Source: Owenia fusiformis
Taxonomy: Eukaryota; Annelida; Polychaeta; Sabellida; Oweniidae
Direction: 5' to 3'
NCBI GenBank assembly: GCA_903813345.2
Contig: CAIIXF020000009.1
Coordinates: forward strand, 11,588,030-11,652,029
Length of the DNA stretch: 64,000 nucleotides
The notes under the pieces are model-generated. The model was not told the DNA's origin, ran no database searches, and saw only the letters and a list, made by a program, of their open reading frames with translations. The translations under genes and the position numbers were made by a program. Shown here piece after piece: positions 1-12,164 of the stretch. Numbering within the stretch: position 1 is the first letter of the stretch; each line of letters starts with the position of its first letter.

Positions 1-1
1 T

Positions 2-1510
2 AGTGGAGGACCTCTACACAGCAGGAAGAGGGATACTGCTGATGAAGGTATGCTTGAAAATTTTGTGACACAGCCAAGTGGCACTATTGGGGGACTGGTT
101 GCTCTAGTTGACCCAAAAGTTGAGAGTCTAGATGAACTATATGTTCTCACAGCCAACCATGTGGTTGAACAATACAACCCTAATGTGGAATATATTTCCT
201 GGTCAAAGGAGGATCAAAGTGACAAACGTGTAATTGGAAGAGAAGTCCCATACAGAATACCATTGAGAATGGAAAGCACTGATGAAGACAACACAGACAT
301 GGAGGAAAATAATGATGATAGTGTGGTGTTTGATGATATTGTGGATGAGTCTAATAACTGGAAGGATGATGCAAACCATGATATCAATGCAGAGGAGTTT
401 GATAAGGAAATGTTAGGAAAATGGAAACACTGTATTATTATGAAAGATGAAGATAGTGATGAGGATGAAGATAGTGATGAGGATGAAGATAGTGATGAGG
501 ATGATGATAGTGATGAGGAGGAAGGTAGTGATGGGGAACAACAATTTGATATTGCCTGTATCAAAGTGGATGATCAAAGAGAACATCAATTCATCAAAGT
601 GAATGAAGTGGATGGTCAGTGTGAAGATGTCTCCATCAAAGTAGAGGATCAAAGAAAAAACCATGCCAACAAGGTGGACAATAAGCCTAATAATGTCTCC
701 TTCAAAGGAAATGATCAGGCTGAAGATCTGTCTATCAAGGTAGATGATCAGTGTGAAGAAAGGTCCATCAAAGTTGTTGATCAGAGTGAAAATGGCTCCA
801 TCAAAGTGGATGATCAGCATGATGATGTCTCAATCAAGGTAGATGAACAGCATAAAGATGTCTCCATCAAAGTGGATGATCAGAGTGAAGAAAGCTCCAT
901 TGGAGTTGTTGATCAGAGTGAAAATGGCTCCATAAAAGTGGATGGTCAGCGTAAAGATGACTCCATCAATGTCGATGATCAGTGTGAAAACATAAAATAT
1001 AAATACATTGCTTGTTCTGAGTGTTGTACTACTGATACATACAGATATGATCTTGAAGGTTTAGTTGGCTCAAATGTGGTAAAGCTGGGATCCTCTCACA
1101 AACAAATGAAAGGGAACATTCTGAAGGTAGATGCAGCAGGTGAAATCAAAGTTGGGAAAAAGACTGCATGGGTAGAGAACATGGTAGCTATTGGTGCAGA
1201 TACCTCAGATTCTGACATTGCGTATACACAGCCAGGAGACAGTGGAACAATAGTATGTATGAAAGATTTTTATGAAGATCACTATCCAACCACTATCCAC
1301 TATCCAACTTGTTTGATGATATTTGCAGGATGGGGAAAACTAAATGAACACAACAAATGGAAGCAACCCGTGTCTCTAGCATTATCACTGCCTGAAGCCC
1401 TGGAGAAGCTCGCTGAACAAGTCCCTGGAAATAATGAGAAATCTAAGAAATACAAGAAAAAATTTAAGTTATCTTGCTGCAAGAAAGTATTTGAAGAAGC
1501 AGAGCAATGA
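2..1510 (+). CDS. PA-clan trypsin/HtrA-like protease, copy A, 3' exon (5' partial)
   Basis: The frame is open from base 2, and residues before the Met at 50 match copy B (61070-62255), so that Met is internal and the CDS continues left of the window. Numbered from this Met: His37 in TANHVV, Asp167 in FDIACIKV and Ser398 in PGDSGT form a plausible His-Asp-Ser triad, resembling HtrA/trypsin-type peptidases. No signal peptide is visible in this part. The Asp is preceded by an acidic DSDEDE run (about residues 132-162). It is followed by about eleven diverged IKVDDQ-type repeats (residues 170-312) inserted before the Ser lobe; copy B has only two. The C-terminus is Lys-rich and ends SCCKKVFEEAEQ in both copies. 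By analogy with copy B, an ankyrin exon probably lies upstream outside the window. Protease activity is inferred from motifs; GDSGT instead of GDSGG leaves it uncertain. Confidence 0.8.
   Translation, partial: SGGPLHSRKRDTADEGMLENFVTQPSGTIGGLVALVDPKVESLDELYVLTANHVVEQYNPNVEYISWSKEDQSDKRVIGREVPYRIPLRMESTDEDNTDMEENNDDSVVFDDIVDESNNWKDDANHDINAEEFDKEMLGKWKHCIIMKDEDSDEDEDSDEDEDSDEDDDSDEEEGSDGEQQFDIACIKVDDQREHQFIKVNEVDGQCEDVSIKVEDQRKNHANKVDNKPNNVSFKGNDQAEDLSIKVDDQCEERSIKVVDQSENGSIKVDDQHDDVSIKVDEQHKDVSIKVDDQSEESSIGVVDQSENGSIKVDGQRKDDSINVDDQCENIKYKYIACSECCTTDTYRYDLEGLVGSNVVKLGSSHKQMKGNILKVDAAGEIKVGKKTAWVENMVAIGADTSDSDIAYTQPGDSGTIVCMKDFYEDHYPTTIHYPTCLMIFAGWGKLNEHNKWKQPVSLALSLPEALEKLAEQVPGNNEKSKKYKKKFKLSCCKKVFEEAEQ
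437..985 (+). repeat. Coding minisatellite in protease copy A (acidic run, then IKVDDQ repeats)
   Basis: An 18-bp-type unit (gatgaggatgaagatagt) is repeated at 437-530 and encodes DSDEDE. From about 553 a 36-45-bp unit encodes diverged copies of IKVDDQxExxS. Copy B retains one short acidic stretch and two IKVDDQ units, so the array has expanded in A or contracted in B. Confidence 0.85.
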
Positions 1511-2794
1511 AAGGAAGAATGCTCAGACTTTTCATTTCCAAGAATGTGGCTTCTTGTTAAAAACAATGATGTGGATTTTTTATTATGACAGTACTATATA
1601 GACACGATAAAACACCCAGCTACCAGTTGCGAATAAATCAACTAAGAAAACCTCTGGTATCATACTGCCATGAAGTTGAATAATCTTGACACAAACAATA
1701 GATAGCTATTAGATGAAAACTCAAACAAATATTAATTTTAATTTTAAATTGAATTTAATGATTTTATGGATGTAAATATTTAATGTAATTCTTTAAATAA
1801 CCATATATCCAGACAAACAATATATCCATTCTTTATTTGTAGATATGTGCATTCTCAATTTCCTAAAACTATTATGTTAAATTGTACAATTTCTAATAGT
1901 CATTTCAGATATTGAGTTTAAAAGTTCACTCAGCATTTCTGGGAAGACTTTTTTATATTGAATGAATGTGAAAGTTGACTTCTCAAATGAAATGTCGTTT
2001 AGACCTTGGCTATTTAGCACTTCATATAAAATATATAGAGGTTATTTAATGGGAGGGATGGAATATGAATTTTATTCCGAGGGAAAATATGATTTTGGCC
2101 ATAGAAAATATCATACTGACCGAGGGCGATAGCCTGAGAGTCAGTATGATATTTTTCGAGGCCAATATTATATTTTCTCAAGGAAAAAATTCATATTCCA
2201 TCAGGGCCATCAATAACCTATTTATTCTATAATAATTTCCTAAAACTTATTTATTTTTAATTTTAACCAATGATTGTGACATAAAATGATACAATTTATC
2301 ATATAACATTTTCAGAAACTAGAAATTACTGGGAATAGTTCTGATACGGGATCTGATACAGGATTTTTGCTGATAGAGGATCCAATACGGGATTTCTTTG
2401 AATATCAATTTTATTACCTGTTATTTTCCGGGGAAAACATGTTATTATTATGGAATAAATATATATATCACTACATGAAAAATTATTTAATCTTCAAAGG
2501 CATTTTCTGTCTGTAAACTATATTCTATGTTATTATATCAAGCAGAATCAAGTATGTTACATTTGTATTGCAATAAATGTTTTTATGATCCCTTAACTTT
2601 AATTCATATTATTTAGCATCATCAACTAATTTCTATTTGTATTCGCTTAATAATGTACAATTTTAATCATAAAATAGACTGACCCAATGTGTAAATTATG
2701 ATTACTAACCAAAGCTAAGAATTGCTTTAAACCCTTCATTGTCAGGGTTTGAGTAGAAATTGATTAAATTTTAGCATTTTATGAAGGTATTCTA
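1511..2794 (+). other. 3' UTR and flank of protease copy A, duplicated at 62401-64000
   Basis: No gene is seen. AATAAA at 1632-1637 is a candidate poly(A) signal, conserved at 62532-62537 downstream of copy B. The flank aligns nearly continuously with 62401-64000, with a few differences per 60 bases, and includes the palindromic element at 2039-2219. Confidence 0.7.
2039..2219. mobile_element. Palindromic foldback element, copy 1
   Basis: The two halves are approximate reverse complements: aggttatt...gggatggaatatgaat pairs with attcatattccatc...aataacct, around a short centre near 2125. Related copies lie at 59699-59878 and 62934-63114. There is no coding capacity; it is MITE-like. Confidence 0.7.
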
Positions 2795-3763
2795 AAGCGC
2801 TTATTTATATATTTGGGATCTTTATAAATGAATTATAACAAATTACTATTATATATTTTTAGCCAAGAGCTTATTTTTTGTAACAATGACAAAAATCGTT
2901 TATAACATGATCAACTGAATATGAGCAAAGTCAACTGCAATTTTCTTATAAACAAAGTTAAACCCATTCAACTGTGCAATGTAAATTGCAATTTTAGACT
3001 GTATTTTTAGAGCACTTCATATATATTTGTGATCTTTAAGATTGTAAATGAAACTTACTACATGTACATTTTAGCTTATAACTTTTTATAACCATGCCAA
3101 GAGTCTTTGTGAAGCTTAGATGAACTGAATAAGCAAAGTAAACTGCAATCTTCTTAAGAACAAAGTTGAAACCATTCAACTGTGTAAAGTAAACTGCAAT
3201 TATTGAATATATTTTTAGAGCATTTATGTAAATTGATGATCTTTAAGATTGTTATTGAAACTTTCTATATATTTTAGCTTATATCTTATTTTATAACCAT
3301 GCCAACAGTCTTTTAGAAGCTAATGAACTGAATAAGCAAAGTAAACTGCAATTTTAGAATGTATTTTTAGAGCACTTCATATATATTTGTGATCTTTAAG
3401 ATTGTAAATGAAACTTACTACATGTATATTTTAGCTCATAGCTTATTTTATAACCATACCAAGAGTCTTTTAGAAGCTAATGAACTGAATAAGCAAAGTA
3501 AACTGCAATTTTAGAATGTATTTTTAGAACACTACATATATATTTGTGATCTTTAAGATTGTAAATGAAACTTACTACATGTATATTTTAGCTTATAGCT
3601 TATTTTATAAAAATGCCAACAGTTTTTAGAAGCTAACGAACTGAATATGAGCAAAGTAAACTGCAATCTTCTTATAAACAAAGTTGAACCCATTCAACTG
3701 TGCAATGTAAACTGCTATTTTGAATATATTTTAGAGCACTTATTTATATTTGTAATCTTTACA
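2795..3763. repeat. Tandem repeat array, about 150-210-bp units
   Basis: Six diverged units start with a motif like agagcacttcatatatattt near 2795, 3010, 3219, 3369, 3528 and 3733. Each continues with gtgatctttaagattg, then aatgaactgaataagcaaag. The same array begins again at about 63700. Confidence 0.75.
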
Positions 3764-3920
3764 GATGCGTTATGCCATAGGTGTCTGTCTCCCCCAGACA
3801 ATCAATGATGTCCTATTGTTATTGCTCATATAATATCTCACATACCATCGATATATCTTGAGAATAACTTTTGGGTATATTATTGCCGAAATATAGGAAA
3901 TAATCAACAGAACAACCAAA
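3764..3920. repeat. Dispersed repeat, copy 1 (second copy at 47240-47391)
   Basis: Starts gatgcgttatgccatagg and ends caacagaacaaccaa. It is nearly collinear with 47240-47391. A segment with ggataaaaatgatatc and cataggatatcc follows at 4100-4150 and recurs inverted near 46731-46857 and 47160-47235, so the pieces belong to one composite repeat family. Confidence 0.7.
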
Positions 3921-4214
3921 CTCCAGAATTAAACACAAACAATTCCTCGGCTAGCGAGGGGAATTCCCATTGAGTCACACAGGTGCCCACAAGGGCCTTG
4001 AACCAGGCAGCCAATCAGGTTTATGATAAACAAATTCAACGACCAATCAGATAACAGGAGGACTTTCCCGGTATATTAAAACTTCAGATTCAACTCGTGG
4101 ATAAAAATGATATCCCTCAAAATCATAGGATATCCTATACGTATTCCATGCCATATGACAATGACTTAAATTCAAACTCCATCATTTCTCTTAAATATTT
4201 TCATTAGTGCTTAC

Positions 4215-5349
4215 CTTGCTGAATGCAATTACTCTGTTGTCAGGGTTACCATCATCAAACCAGTGCGACATGGCAACAATGTTGTTAATACGTTTGATAA
4301 ACTTTGTCTGGAATTATAGCAAATACGGCATGAACACCCAGGAATAGCCTGACAACAGTAAAGTCAGATACAGTTGTCACAAATGGCGTACATAACAATC
4401 GCTTCAATTAGATTTTCACGAACTGTATGTTTAACAGAGCACCTAGACTAAATTCATTTGGAATAACAATTGATCAAAGTGTCTTTATACTCATTGTACA
4501 ATTAATAATGTTTTACCATCGAAATAAAATCTTTAATTTAACTGATCAAAGCAAATGGGATATCATATGATACATTATCACAAAAGCTTAATACATGGAA
4601 AGAATTAGCATGAAATGAGGATCAAGTGATTTTACAGTTGAAGCGACGGTTACGTCAGCCATTTGTGACAACGGTATCTGACGTTACCTAATCAGGATAT
4701 TCCGCTTTGATGAAGTTAACCAACTGTAATGTATTTGAATTGTTTCCCGGTAATTTAACAATTTATATATAGGTTCATTCAGTGTAATTATTGCTTGCAC
4801 ACTTCCCATCATGCAACAGTTTGTACTTTCACCCAAAGTAAAATGAAATAAAATGTTTTGTGCTTTGATTAAAACATCAGTTTATGTTTAATACAGAACA
4901 CCAACAAAGCCAACTAAATTAAAACTTGTAAAGTGGACGCCTCTATAAGTAGAACACCTTCATGAATCATCTGTGAAACATTTTTCTAAGTCGCATTTTG
5001 AATTAATTCTAATGTTGAATGAACCTTGGAGTCGGTACATGATGCTGCATTTCCAAAAAGAATTTTACTACATATTGTATTTAACTCAAGTATCCTCCTT
5101 TACAGAATACTTACCTTTTTAGATGTAGTAAAGTCAAGTCGAAAGGTAACTTGAACGAGACCTTCCATGTTATCTAGCATAGAGGGGTCTGCAAACTCTC
5201 GATGCATTTCAATGGCTTCATTAAAATCATGAATTGTAGGGCTATAGAATAATTTGAACCAAACATCATCTACTGGGACTTTGTCATTGGCACGTCTTAA
5301 TTTTTCATCTAGTAGTTGAATTTTCCTCGCTAAATTTGGCAATACATAT
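4215..5349 (-). CDS. MRPL1: Mitochondrial ribosomal protein L1 (uL1m), two internal exons
   Basis: Two minus-strand exons, 5349-5115 (235 bp) and 4307-4215 (93 bp), each have an AG acceptor and a GTAAG donor (gtaagt, gtaagc) and join in phase 0. The first encodes DDVWFKLFYSPTIHDFNEAI followed by EMHREFADPSML, the second TKFIKRINNIVAM through NRVIAFSK. This resembles the N-terminal half of the L1 fold in mitochondrial/bacterial L1 proteins, which form the L1 stalk of the large ribosomal subunit. The transit-peptide exon was not found. The expected continuation after AFSK, starting DPALHEVAL, is not to the left within the window but at 46247-43850, also on the minus strand. These exons therefore either belong to a copy whose 3' part lies left of base 1, or the order reflects duplication or assembly. 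The identification rests on recognising the family pattern. Confidence 0.8.
4340..4704. mobile_element. Foldback/MITE-like element with about 65-bp inverted repeats
   Basis: The left arm (4340-4409) includes cagttgtcacaaatgg and the right arm (4637-4704) includes ccatttgtgacaacgg. The arms are about 80% inverted matches with about 230 bp between them. It lies in an MRPL1 intron. Confidence 0.7.
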
Positions 5350-6139
5350 CTGAAAAAAGAAATGTATACTGCGTGTAACATTGAATGCATCAGAAACATC
5401 AGTATACATGGTATAAGGGTCTTGCCATGTGGATAACAGATATTGGCAGAAAATGATCATATATGTTCACAATAAAAATTTGTAGTCAGTCAAAACAGTA
5501 CATGATTGTTGAGTTATTGGAAGTTTTAAGAACTTGCACTGCGTCAAATGTGAAATTCCAAGCAATTTCTAGACGTGCAAAGATAGTCTAGGAACTCCGC
5601 GTATCTAGAGATTCCAAGACGTGTCAAGAGGTGCAAAGACCTCGCGTGTAAAGAGCGTGTCAAGAGTTTTGATATCTCTTTGCACAGCCTTATCAAAACA
5701 AACAGTATAATTAGACTGGCCACATGTTGTTATGCCCTATAGTCGCGCTTAATTATACTTTACTAGGATTGGAATATAACAATCATTTTAATTTCGTGTT
5801 AATAATAATTTGTGTTTTTTAAATCATTATCAAAATAAAATTAATTTAAAAGTATGCGTGTGCGTGTAAGTATAGGCAATAGCTTAGTCGGAATATGTAG
5901 ATGTGTGCAGATGGAGATCGCCTATGTATTTTGCTAAATCTGACATTTTTACAGGATCATGTTAAAGATCAAATGAAAACACGAAATGTGTTTTTCTTAG
6001 GTTTATCTACCCTGATTTCGAGTGATTTTAACTTGGACGCATATTTCTAGATATTAAAACAGTTTGAATAATTAACAAAGTCCACTTTGAACCGTGTCAA
6101 TCAAATTATCAATTGTCAAATATGTAGATAGCACATGCA

Positions 6140-6340
6140 GGCCCGAATACAGGGGGGATAGATTGGTTCTAGCGACCCCCCCCCCCTTCCGTGACCAAAA
6201 TTGCATTTTTTACCCATACTGAGCACCTTTTAAATTATTTTGCTCATTTTTGAACTAACATTGCCAAAAGTAAACTCCCCCTGGAATTTCTTAAAAAGTA
6301 ACCCACCCCTTGGCAAATCCTGGCTATGGGTCTGAAACGC
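6140..6340. repeat. Dispersed G/C-tract repeat, related to 23770-23970
   Basis: A G run and a C run are followed by aaattgcattttttacc and ctccccctggaatttc. A related copy at 23770-23970 reads cgacccccattggcaaaaaa and aaccccactggaatc. Shorter relatives occur near 16205-16300, 38690-38760 and 39195-39230. Confidence 0.55.
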
Positions 6341-6879
6341 CTGAAACATGCTCTGATATAATGAGGCATATTCTGTGATCTGAGCATATCAGATGGGAAG
6401 AGTTATGATTGTCAATAAGTGTGATTGTTATCATGTAATCATCTACCTTAATGTCAATACATTACATAATGTAGTAAGGCATTGTACATGTATTTAACAA
6501 CAGGCACATCCTTCTTCAAAGGACTTCATTTATACTTGTAAAATACCCTTCCAGCGAGGATGCAACAGGCACAGTTACACAAGTTTTATGACCCCAATTA
6601 GATGAAATATGAGCTGGGATGAAAGATCTCAAAAATCAAGGGCTGGGAAGATTTGAGATGTCATGGTTTACTATCATGACGCTGAAACATGTGTCGCTTA
6701 TTGTCACCTGTATTGATCATGATGGGGCGACGGCAGTGCCCCGAGTCTTTTTGATCTGTTTAATCTTATTAGTTACTATTTAAAATTGAATAATTTAGGA
6801 CCCCGGAAGCAAAACAACTCTTTGTTATGAAAGGAATACACCACCCACATGGACAGAACCCCTCATGTAAACCATCTAT

Positions 6880-7105
6880 AAATATACCTTTGAAATCAAT
6901 TTGATTTTCGATCTACATCTGAATCTCAGATGGAGAGTACTCTTTGACAAGTAGCTAAGCCTAATCACCTTACGATAATTCTTTTTATGATAGAAGCACC
7001 AAAATTGGTACAAGTGTAACTGAAGGCAATTAAAAAAAATTGGCTCGAGGCAGCAAGTGATCCGGAGCCTCGTTCTGAAAAAAATCCAAGATGGCCGCCA
7101 ATACA
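6880..7105. repeat. Dispersed repeat, inverted relative at 15230-15455
   Basis: It includes ttggctcgaggcagcaagtg and agatggccgcc. The 15230-15455 segment contains the reverse complement, including cacttgctgcctcgagcc and gtgcttctatcataaaaag. Confidence 0.7.
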
Positions 7106-7239
7106 TATAGATTTTTAAGAAATTTGAATTATCTTTGAATTAATGTTGTATTTTAGCTCTAAACCAATTGTATTTGTTTAAGAGAATTCGAGACAGTTGC
7201 TTGTGATATAGGAACTACTTTACAATATATTTAACTATT

Positions 7240-7308
7240 AAAACGGGTGTTCAGCAAGGCTCAGTATTAAGCCTTGTACTATTTTATAAGCTTTTATTGA
7301 ATTACTCA
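7240..7308 (+). pseudogene. LINE reverse-transcriptase fragment
   Basis: This frame reads KTGVQQGSVLSLVLFY, close to the conserved GVxQGxxLSPxLF block of non-LTR reverse transcriptases. No other RT blocks are readable nearby, so it is a short fossil. Confidence 0.6.
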
Positions 7309-9699
7309 TAATTATACATATCAATATGAGAGTCACACATATGATTAAGAATAAATGCTTGATAGACTCTGCACTGAAGGGATTTTAAATATATTTTCTT
7401 TTGGAAAAAATCTCTAGCCATGTTAAAACATAGTATGTACATAGTCAAACGTGACATACATATAGTAAATCCTGGTCAAATACCAGTTCTTGCGGCTGAC
7501 CAACCATTGTTTGCTTCCCTGGAAACCATTCAATAGTTATACCCTGATACACGTGGGGAAGATAAATACTTGATCATGTTTGGAGGTCTCCATATAGAAA
7601 TGGCATTCCAGAAAGTGATTGGTGATTGGCTGACAGGCAGCGGTTGGGTAAATGTAATTGCTCAGTCAAATACAGCATCAGTTGGTACTGCAGAGTCCTT
7701 CCTAAAGGAAAGCCATATGACCAAGACTCGAAGAGCACGTAAAAATTACGTTGGCAGCACTCCACATCCTAATGAATAAAGCTTTCAACATATACCTAGT
7801 TGCTGCCAAACTCAGTGATGTAGCCCCCATATCCTTTGAAGAATGGAAAAGGGAAGGGGAAGACAATTCCCCCCATTTCAAATACTGGGCTATAACACAG
7901 CGCCTTGAAATGCTGCTTATGATCATTGTTAGATCCCTGAGAGAGGCAGACTTTAAACTCTACATATCTGTTTTGACCAAGATGATGCCCTGTTTTTTTG
8001 CATTATATCATACACACTATTCTAGATGGCTCCCAATACACCTGAGGGACATGGTCCAATTGGAGACAACTCACCCTGACCTGTATCAGCATTTCAATGA
8101 AGGTCTCTTTACAGTTCAGAAGACACCTAGGTCATTCTCAACCATCCCTATAGACCAGGCCCATGAGCAAATAATGCTCTGATTAAGGGTTCTGGTGGGG
8201 TTATAGGAATAACAGAGAATCCTACTGCACTGAAACGATGGATGATAGCTGGTCCTGCAATATCCCAGATCATCAAAGAGTTTGAAGAAGTCTCAAGTAT
8301 AGGAGACATGAAAGCCAATGAAGACTTTAGCCACCACAAGCAAACAGCAAGCATCCAACAGAAATTTAGAGATGATGTATTTGCTGTTGTGACTACTACT
8401 GATAAACTAGGCAATCCATTCCTTGTGTCAGGTGAAGATGTATTTACTATTGACACAAAGGATGTTATATGTATCAGTAAGTGCCACCATCAGAAGTATA
8501 GAAGACATTGGCAACCAAAGCTTCACTAAGTATACAACTGAACGTCTTATGGAGAGAACTGAACCATTGGATACACCAATAAAACGCCACAAGATCGCAA
8601 TGTTTAGCAGCAAAATACCCAAAAGAACAAATCAGAAATCTCATATCAAGAAAATGAGAAATGACTGTGATTTATTCTCCAAATTATACATCACATGCCA
8701 GACAAGAAACATTGATCTTGATGACTTTCTCATGCATGAGAACCAGGAGTATCCACCTTCACTGGCAAAGTATGGTGTCCTCAGAAATGGTGACAAATCA
8801 GAGCTACTTGACTGCATGGAGGATATTGTCTCAAGGGGAAAAGATAGGCATGCTGTTGTTGCTGAAATAATAGATGGTGCATGTTCAGTACACCTTCTAA
8901 AACTAACTACAGCAAAGACCTTTGAGGATTATGCCACTGATGTTTTCCTTCCCTACATCCAAGGTCAGCTGCAACATGTTGATCGCCTCGATATATCTTT
9001 GGGACGAGTACCTGACAAGGAGCCTGAAGACGATGATGAGACAAGCGTGGGAAGGGTGACAGAAGGACAACCTATCTTGGTAACACTGTGGCAGTCTTAC
9101 TTGAAGCAACAAGCAAGAGTTGTTTGGTATTTTAGCCTACAAACTATCAAGTCTTCCATTAGATGCATATAAACAGATTGTGACCACCATTGGTGAGAAG
9201 GTGATTTGCAATCCTGCAATTAGTGATACAAATGACTTGGAGCCATGTTCTCATGAAGAAGCAGATACTAAAATGTTTGTCCACATTGCCCTTATGGCTA
9301 GAACAGGGTTTGCCAGAATACTTATCAGAAGCAATGATACTGATATAGTTGTCCTTGCTGTGGCTGCCTCTGCCCAACTCGGTATTAGCATATGAGTTGC
9401 ATTTGGAACTGGGAAAATCTATAGGTATTTGGCTGCTCATGAGATGGCAAGAGCTCTTGGACCTACCAAATCAGAATGTCTCCCTGTTTTCCATGCATTT
9501 ACTGGGTGTGATAGCACATCGTCATTTTTTGGCCATGGAAAAAATAATGTTGGACAGTATGGAATAAATATCCAGAAGTAACAGAAGCATTCCTCGCTTT
9601 AAAACAAAACCCACATCACATAGCAGAAGAAGCTCTATTTCTATTGGAAAGTTTCACAACCATTGTGAATTATTGTGTTTTATGGATTATGGCGACGGC

Positions 9700-10145
9700 T
9701 TTTTTGAATGGATGTTGACCGTTTGAAATGCCTATGGACTTGGAGACTGGATTTTATCTATCCCACACCATTTGAGACTGAATGCTCTATCTTGTATGAG
9801 TACTTATATGTACAACTATTTTGGATGTTATGAGTATTGGCTATCAATTTCTAATTTTTTCTTTAACATGTATTGTAATGACTTCAGTATGAATGAAATG
9901 TCCCTTGGTGTTCTGGTCTTGGAATGTGATATCGGTTCTTGAATGGTGGGGAAAGGGGGTATTATATATTGTTTTTTTTCACGTTAAATCATGGTTTTGG
10001 GATATATGGGGTTTGTTTTTCTTGACTGGTATGCACTAAGAGTTTGCTTTTTCTTGCCGAGTTCCATTACAACTTTTTGTCCTTTCCTTTGGCACTTGTG
10101 CTTAGATATTTGTCATTGTTCTCTATGACAGGACAAGTTCAACAA
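9700..10145. repeat. Repeat insertion in the pseudogene, partly shared with 31800-31960
   Basis: The pseudogene frame ends near 9708 and resumes near 10145. The intervening segment contains ggcacttgtgcttagatatt, and 31800-31960 has nearly the same stretch (gacacttgtgcttagatatt) with a matching upstream ttacgttagatcatg. It has no coding potential. Confidence 0.55.
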
Positions 10146-10308
10146 CTGATATTAACTCAACCAGAAAATATCTTTTCACCAAAAAGGGAAGACAGATTGA
10201 CAAGATACCTCCGACTAAGGCAGCTTTGGAGCAGCATATAAGAAGATCGGGCTTCACAGGAGGGATTGTTTGAGGCCAAATACTGGATCCTCGCCCAAGT
10301 GGTGTCCA

Positions 10309-11948
10309 CCCAAGTAAAAAGAAATGGCAACTCTCATGTAATAATTGGTTAACTTTGGTCTAATAATTATGCATTTTGATAAAAGTTAACCTATTTGTTA
10401 AATGAGCATTAAATCAATGAAAGTTGAATGCCAATAAATAGCTATTTATTACACCTATTTATTATTCTAACAACTATGTTATAATGCTCTTTGAATAATT
10501 GGGTAACTTTTTGTCATCCTTGCTACCCTAGGGGATAAAAATTAGCTAATTGTTAAGATTGGACTTAAAAAAAATGTGGCAGTGAGTATTAGCAAAATAT
10601 TAACTTTCCCGCTCTTTTTAAACCAAAAGAAAAATGGCTGACAAAGAATGTTCAACTGTAAGAGATTTGGGTAATTTTATGATTTTATAATAATAGTATG
10701 AAAATGACCAATCAAATATAGATTCAGAAGTTACTGACATACTTGAACATTCTGCATGTCTACTTTGTGAGAGGTAAAATGTAAGTATTGCTGTTTTATT
10801 CCAGTTTAGATGGGCAAATCTTCTTTTCTTTCTGAATTTATAAAGGCTAAATTTTAATTCTATTCATACAGTCAAAGTGGTCAAGCATAAATGTGTTGTG
10901 TATGACTAATTGTACCATGCAGTAAAAATATAAGGTATTTTATAAAGATTATGAAGATAAATACTGCTGGAGGCCTAGAGGGTCCTTCAATTACTGTGAG
11001 CCTTCTTGCCTTCAGGACAATTCTGATCGATGGGTAAAATTACCAGTGATGTCCCATAATAATTGCTTATATCATCTTACATACCCAGGGCCAACCTAAA
11101 ATGAACAATTTGCTTGAGATTTCCAAAAATTGTGGTACTTTTACGGGAGATTTTTACAAAATCTGGAAGTTTTTTAAAAAATTGTTAGTTTTCGCCGTAG
11201 ATTTTAAAAAATCTGGAGTTTTTGAGGTGAAATAACTGGAGTTTTTACGGTAGATTTGAAATAAACCGGTACTTATTTTATAAAAGCGGATTATCTCCAG
11301 TTTTTTTTCTAATAAACGCAATAGTTTTTGCGGTAAATTTTGCAAAAAGTGGTACTTTTGTGGGAGATTTTTGACAAAATCTGTATAGTTTTTGCAAGAG
11401 AATTTGCAATGAATTAATTTATACGCTTTGCATGGCCAGATTTGAATATTCACGCGAATTACATATACGTCACATATTTACTTCGAATTTGTGTGTCCCT
11501 ACCCATTTTGTAGACCATAATGCATCTTGGGTAAGAGTAATGCAACAAATAGGTTTTAAATAGCTAATAATTAGGTAATACTCTGTTAATTCTTAGCTAA
11601 CGAATACCTAAAAAATTTATCATGCAAATTAGAGAATATTACCACAATAAATATGTACAATATTTAGGTAATATTCTGTTAACATATAGCTTATTATTGG
11701 AAGATAATAAATACATGATTATTAGATTTCTAATTTTACCTTATTGTTACAATGTAATTTTCATTTGATAATCAGTCAATATTCTACATGAGCGTTGAAT
11801 GTTAACAATACCTTATTATTAACACCTATTTATTAACGTAATTCTCTCTAATTTGCATGATAAATTTTTTAGGTATTTGTTAGCTAAGAATTAATAGAGT
11901 ATTACCTATTTATTGTCAATATTTTCCCATTGACTTTTTTCACTTGGG
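10309..11948. mobile_element. 1.64-kb insertion with short terminal inverted repeats
   Basis: The left end reads cccaagtaaaaagaaatggc. The right end reversed reads cccaagtgaaaaaagtcaat. The segment separates pseudogene parts that end near 10330 and resume near 12008. It contains a near-perfect internal inverted pair of about 70 bp (11570-11640 and 11838-11912). No protein was recognised. The exact ends are uncertain. Confidence 0.5.
11125..11410. repeat. Diverged tandem repeats of a ttttgcgggagattttt-like word
   Basis: Imperfect 30-60-bp units share gtagatttt and aaatctggagtttttg-like words. The stretch is low-complexity and lies inside the 10309-11948 insertion. Confidence 0.45.
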
Positions 11949-12164
11949 CAGGATTATTTTAAGTTTGGCTCGGAGGAGGATGATGGTGATCACGTGATTC
12001 CACTTTTTGGTCTACTCTTCAGCAAACGTCATTAGCATGCAGAGAACTTATAAAGTGTCAATGCAGCAAGGGGTGTCGACCTTAGTATTGTTCATGTAAA
12101 AAAGCTGGCTGGGCAAAATGCACAGACCTTTGTAAGTGCAGTGGGCTTTGCACTGATTCGTGAG

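Larger units (their letters stand above)
7558..12160 (+). pseudogene. Broken transposon-type gene: XPG/FEN-like nuclease with Cys-rich C-terminus
   Basis: One decayed protein can be followed through frame changes near 7740, 8169, 8480, 9105 and 9555, and through in-frame stops (9393, 10269 and one in the Cys tail). In order: GGLHIEMAFQKVIGDWLTGS from 7582; HFKYWAITQRLEMLLM; DHTHYSRW-like text near 8010; KGSGGVIGITENP at 8187; then HEEADTKM (about 9252), SNDTDIVVLAV (about 9330), VAFGTGKIYRYLAAHE and HAFTGCDS (about 9495). The acidic motifs EEAD, DTD and GCD resemble the metal-binding residues of XPG/FEN-type nucleases. After an insertion, WSTLQQTSLACRELIKCQCS followed by KGCR and further cysteines runs from 12008 to 12160. 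It looks like a multicopy, transposon-associated family seen across invertebrates. Assigning it to Academ is a hypothesis. Confidence 0.75.

Noticed and set aside
214-820. Minus-strand Ser-rich and Ile-rich frames opposite protease copy A
   Set aside because: They are complements of the acidic and IKVDDQ repeats.
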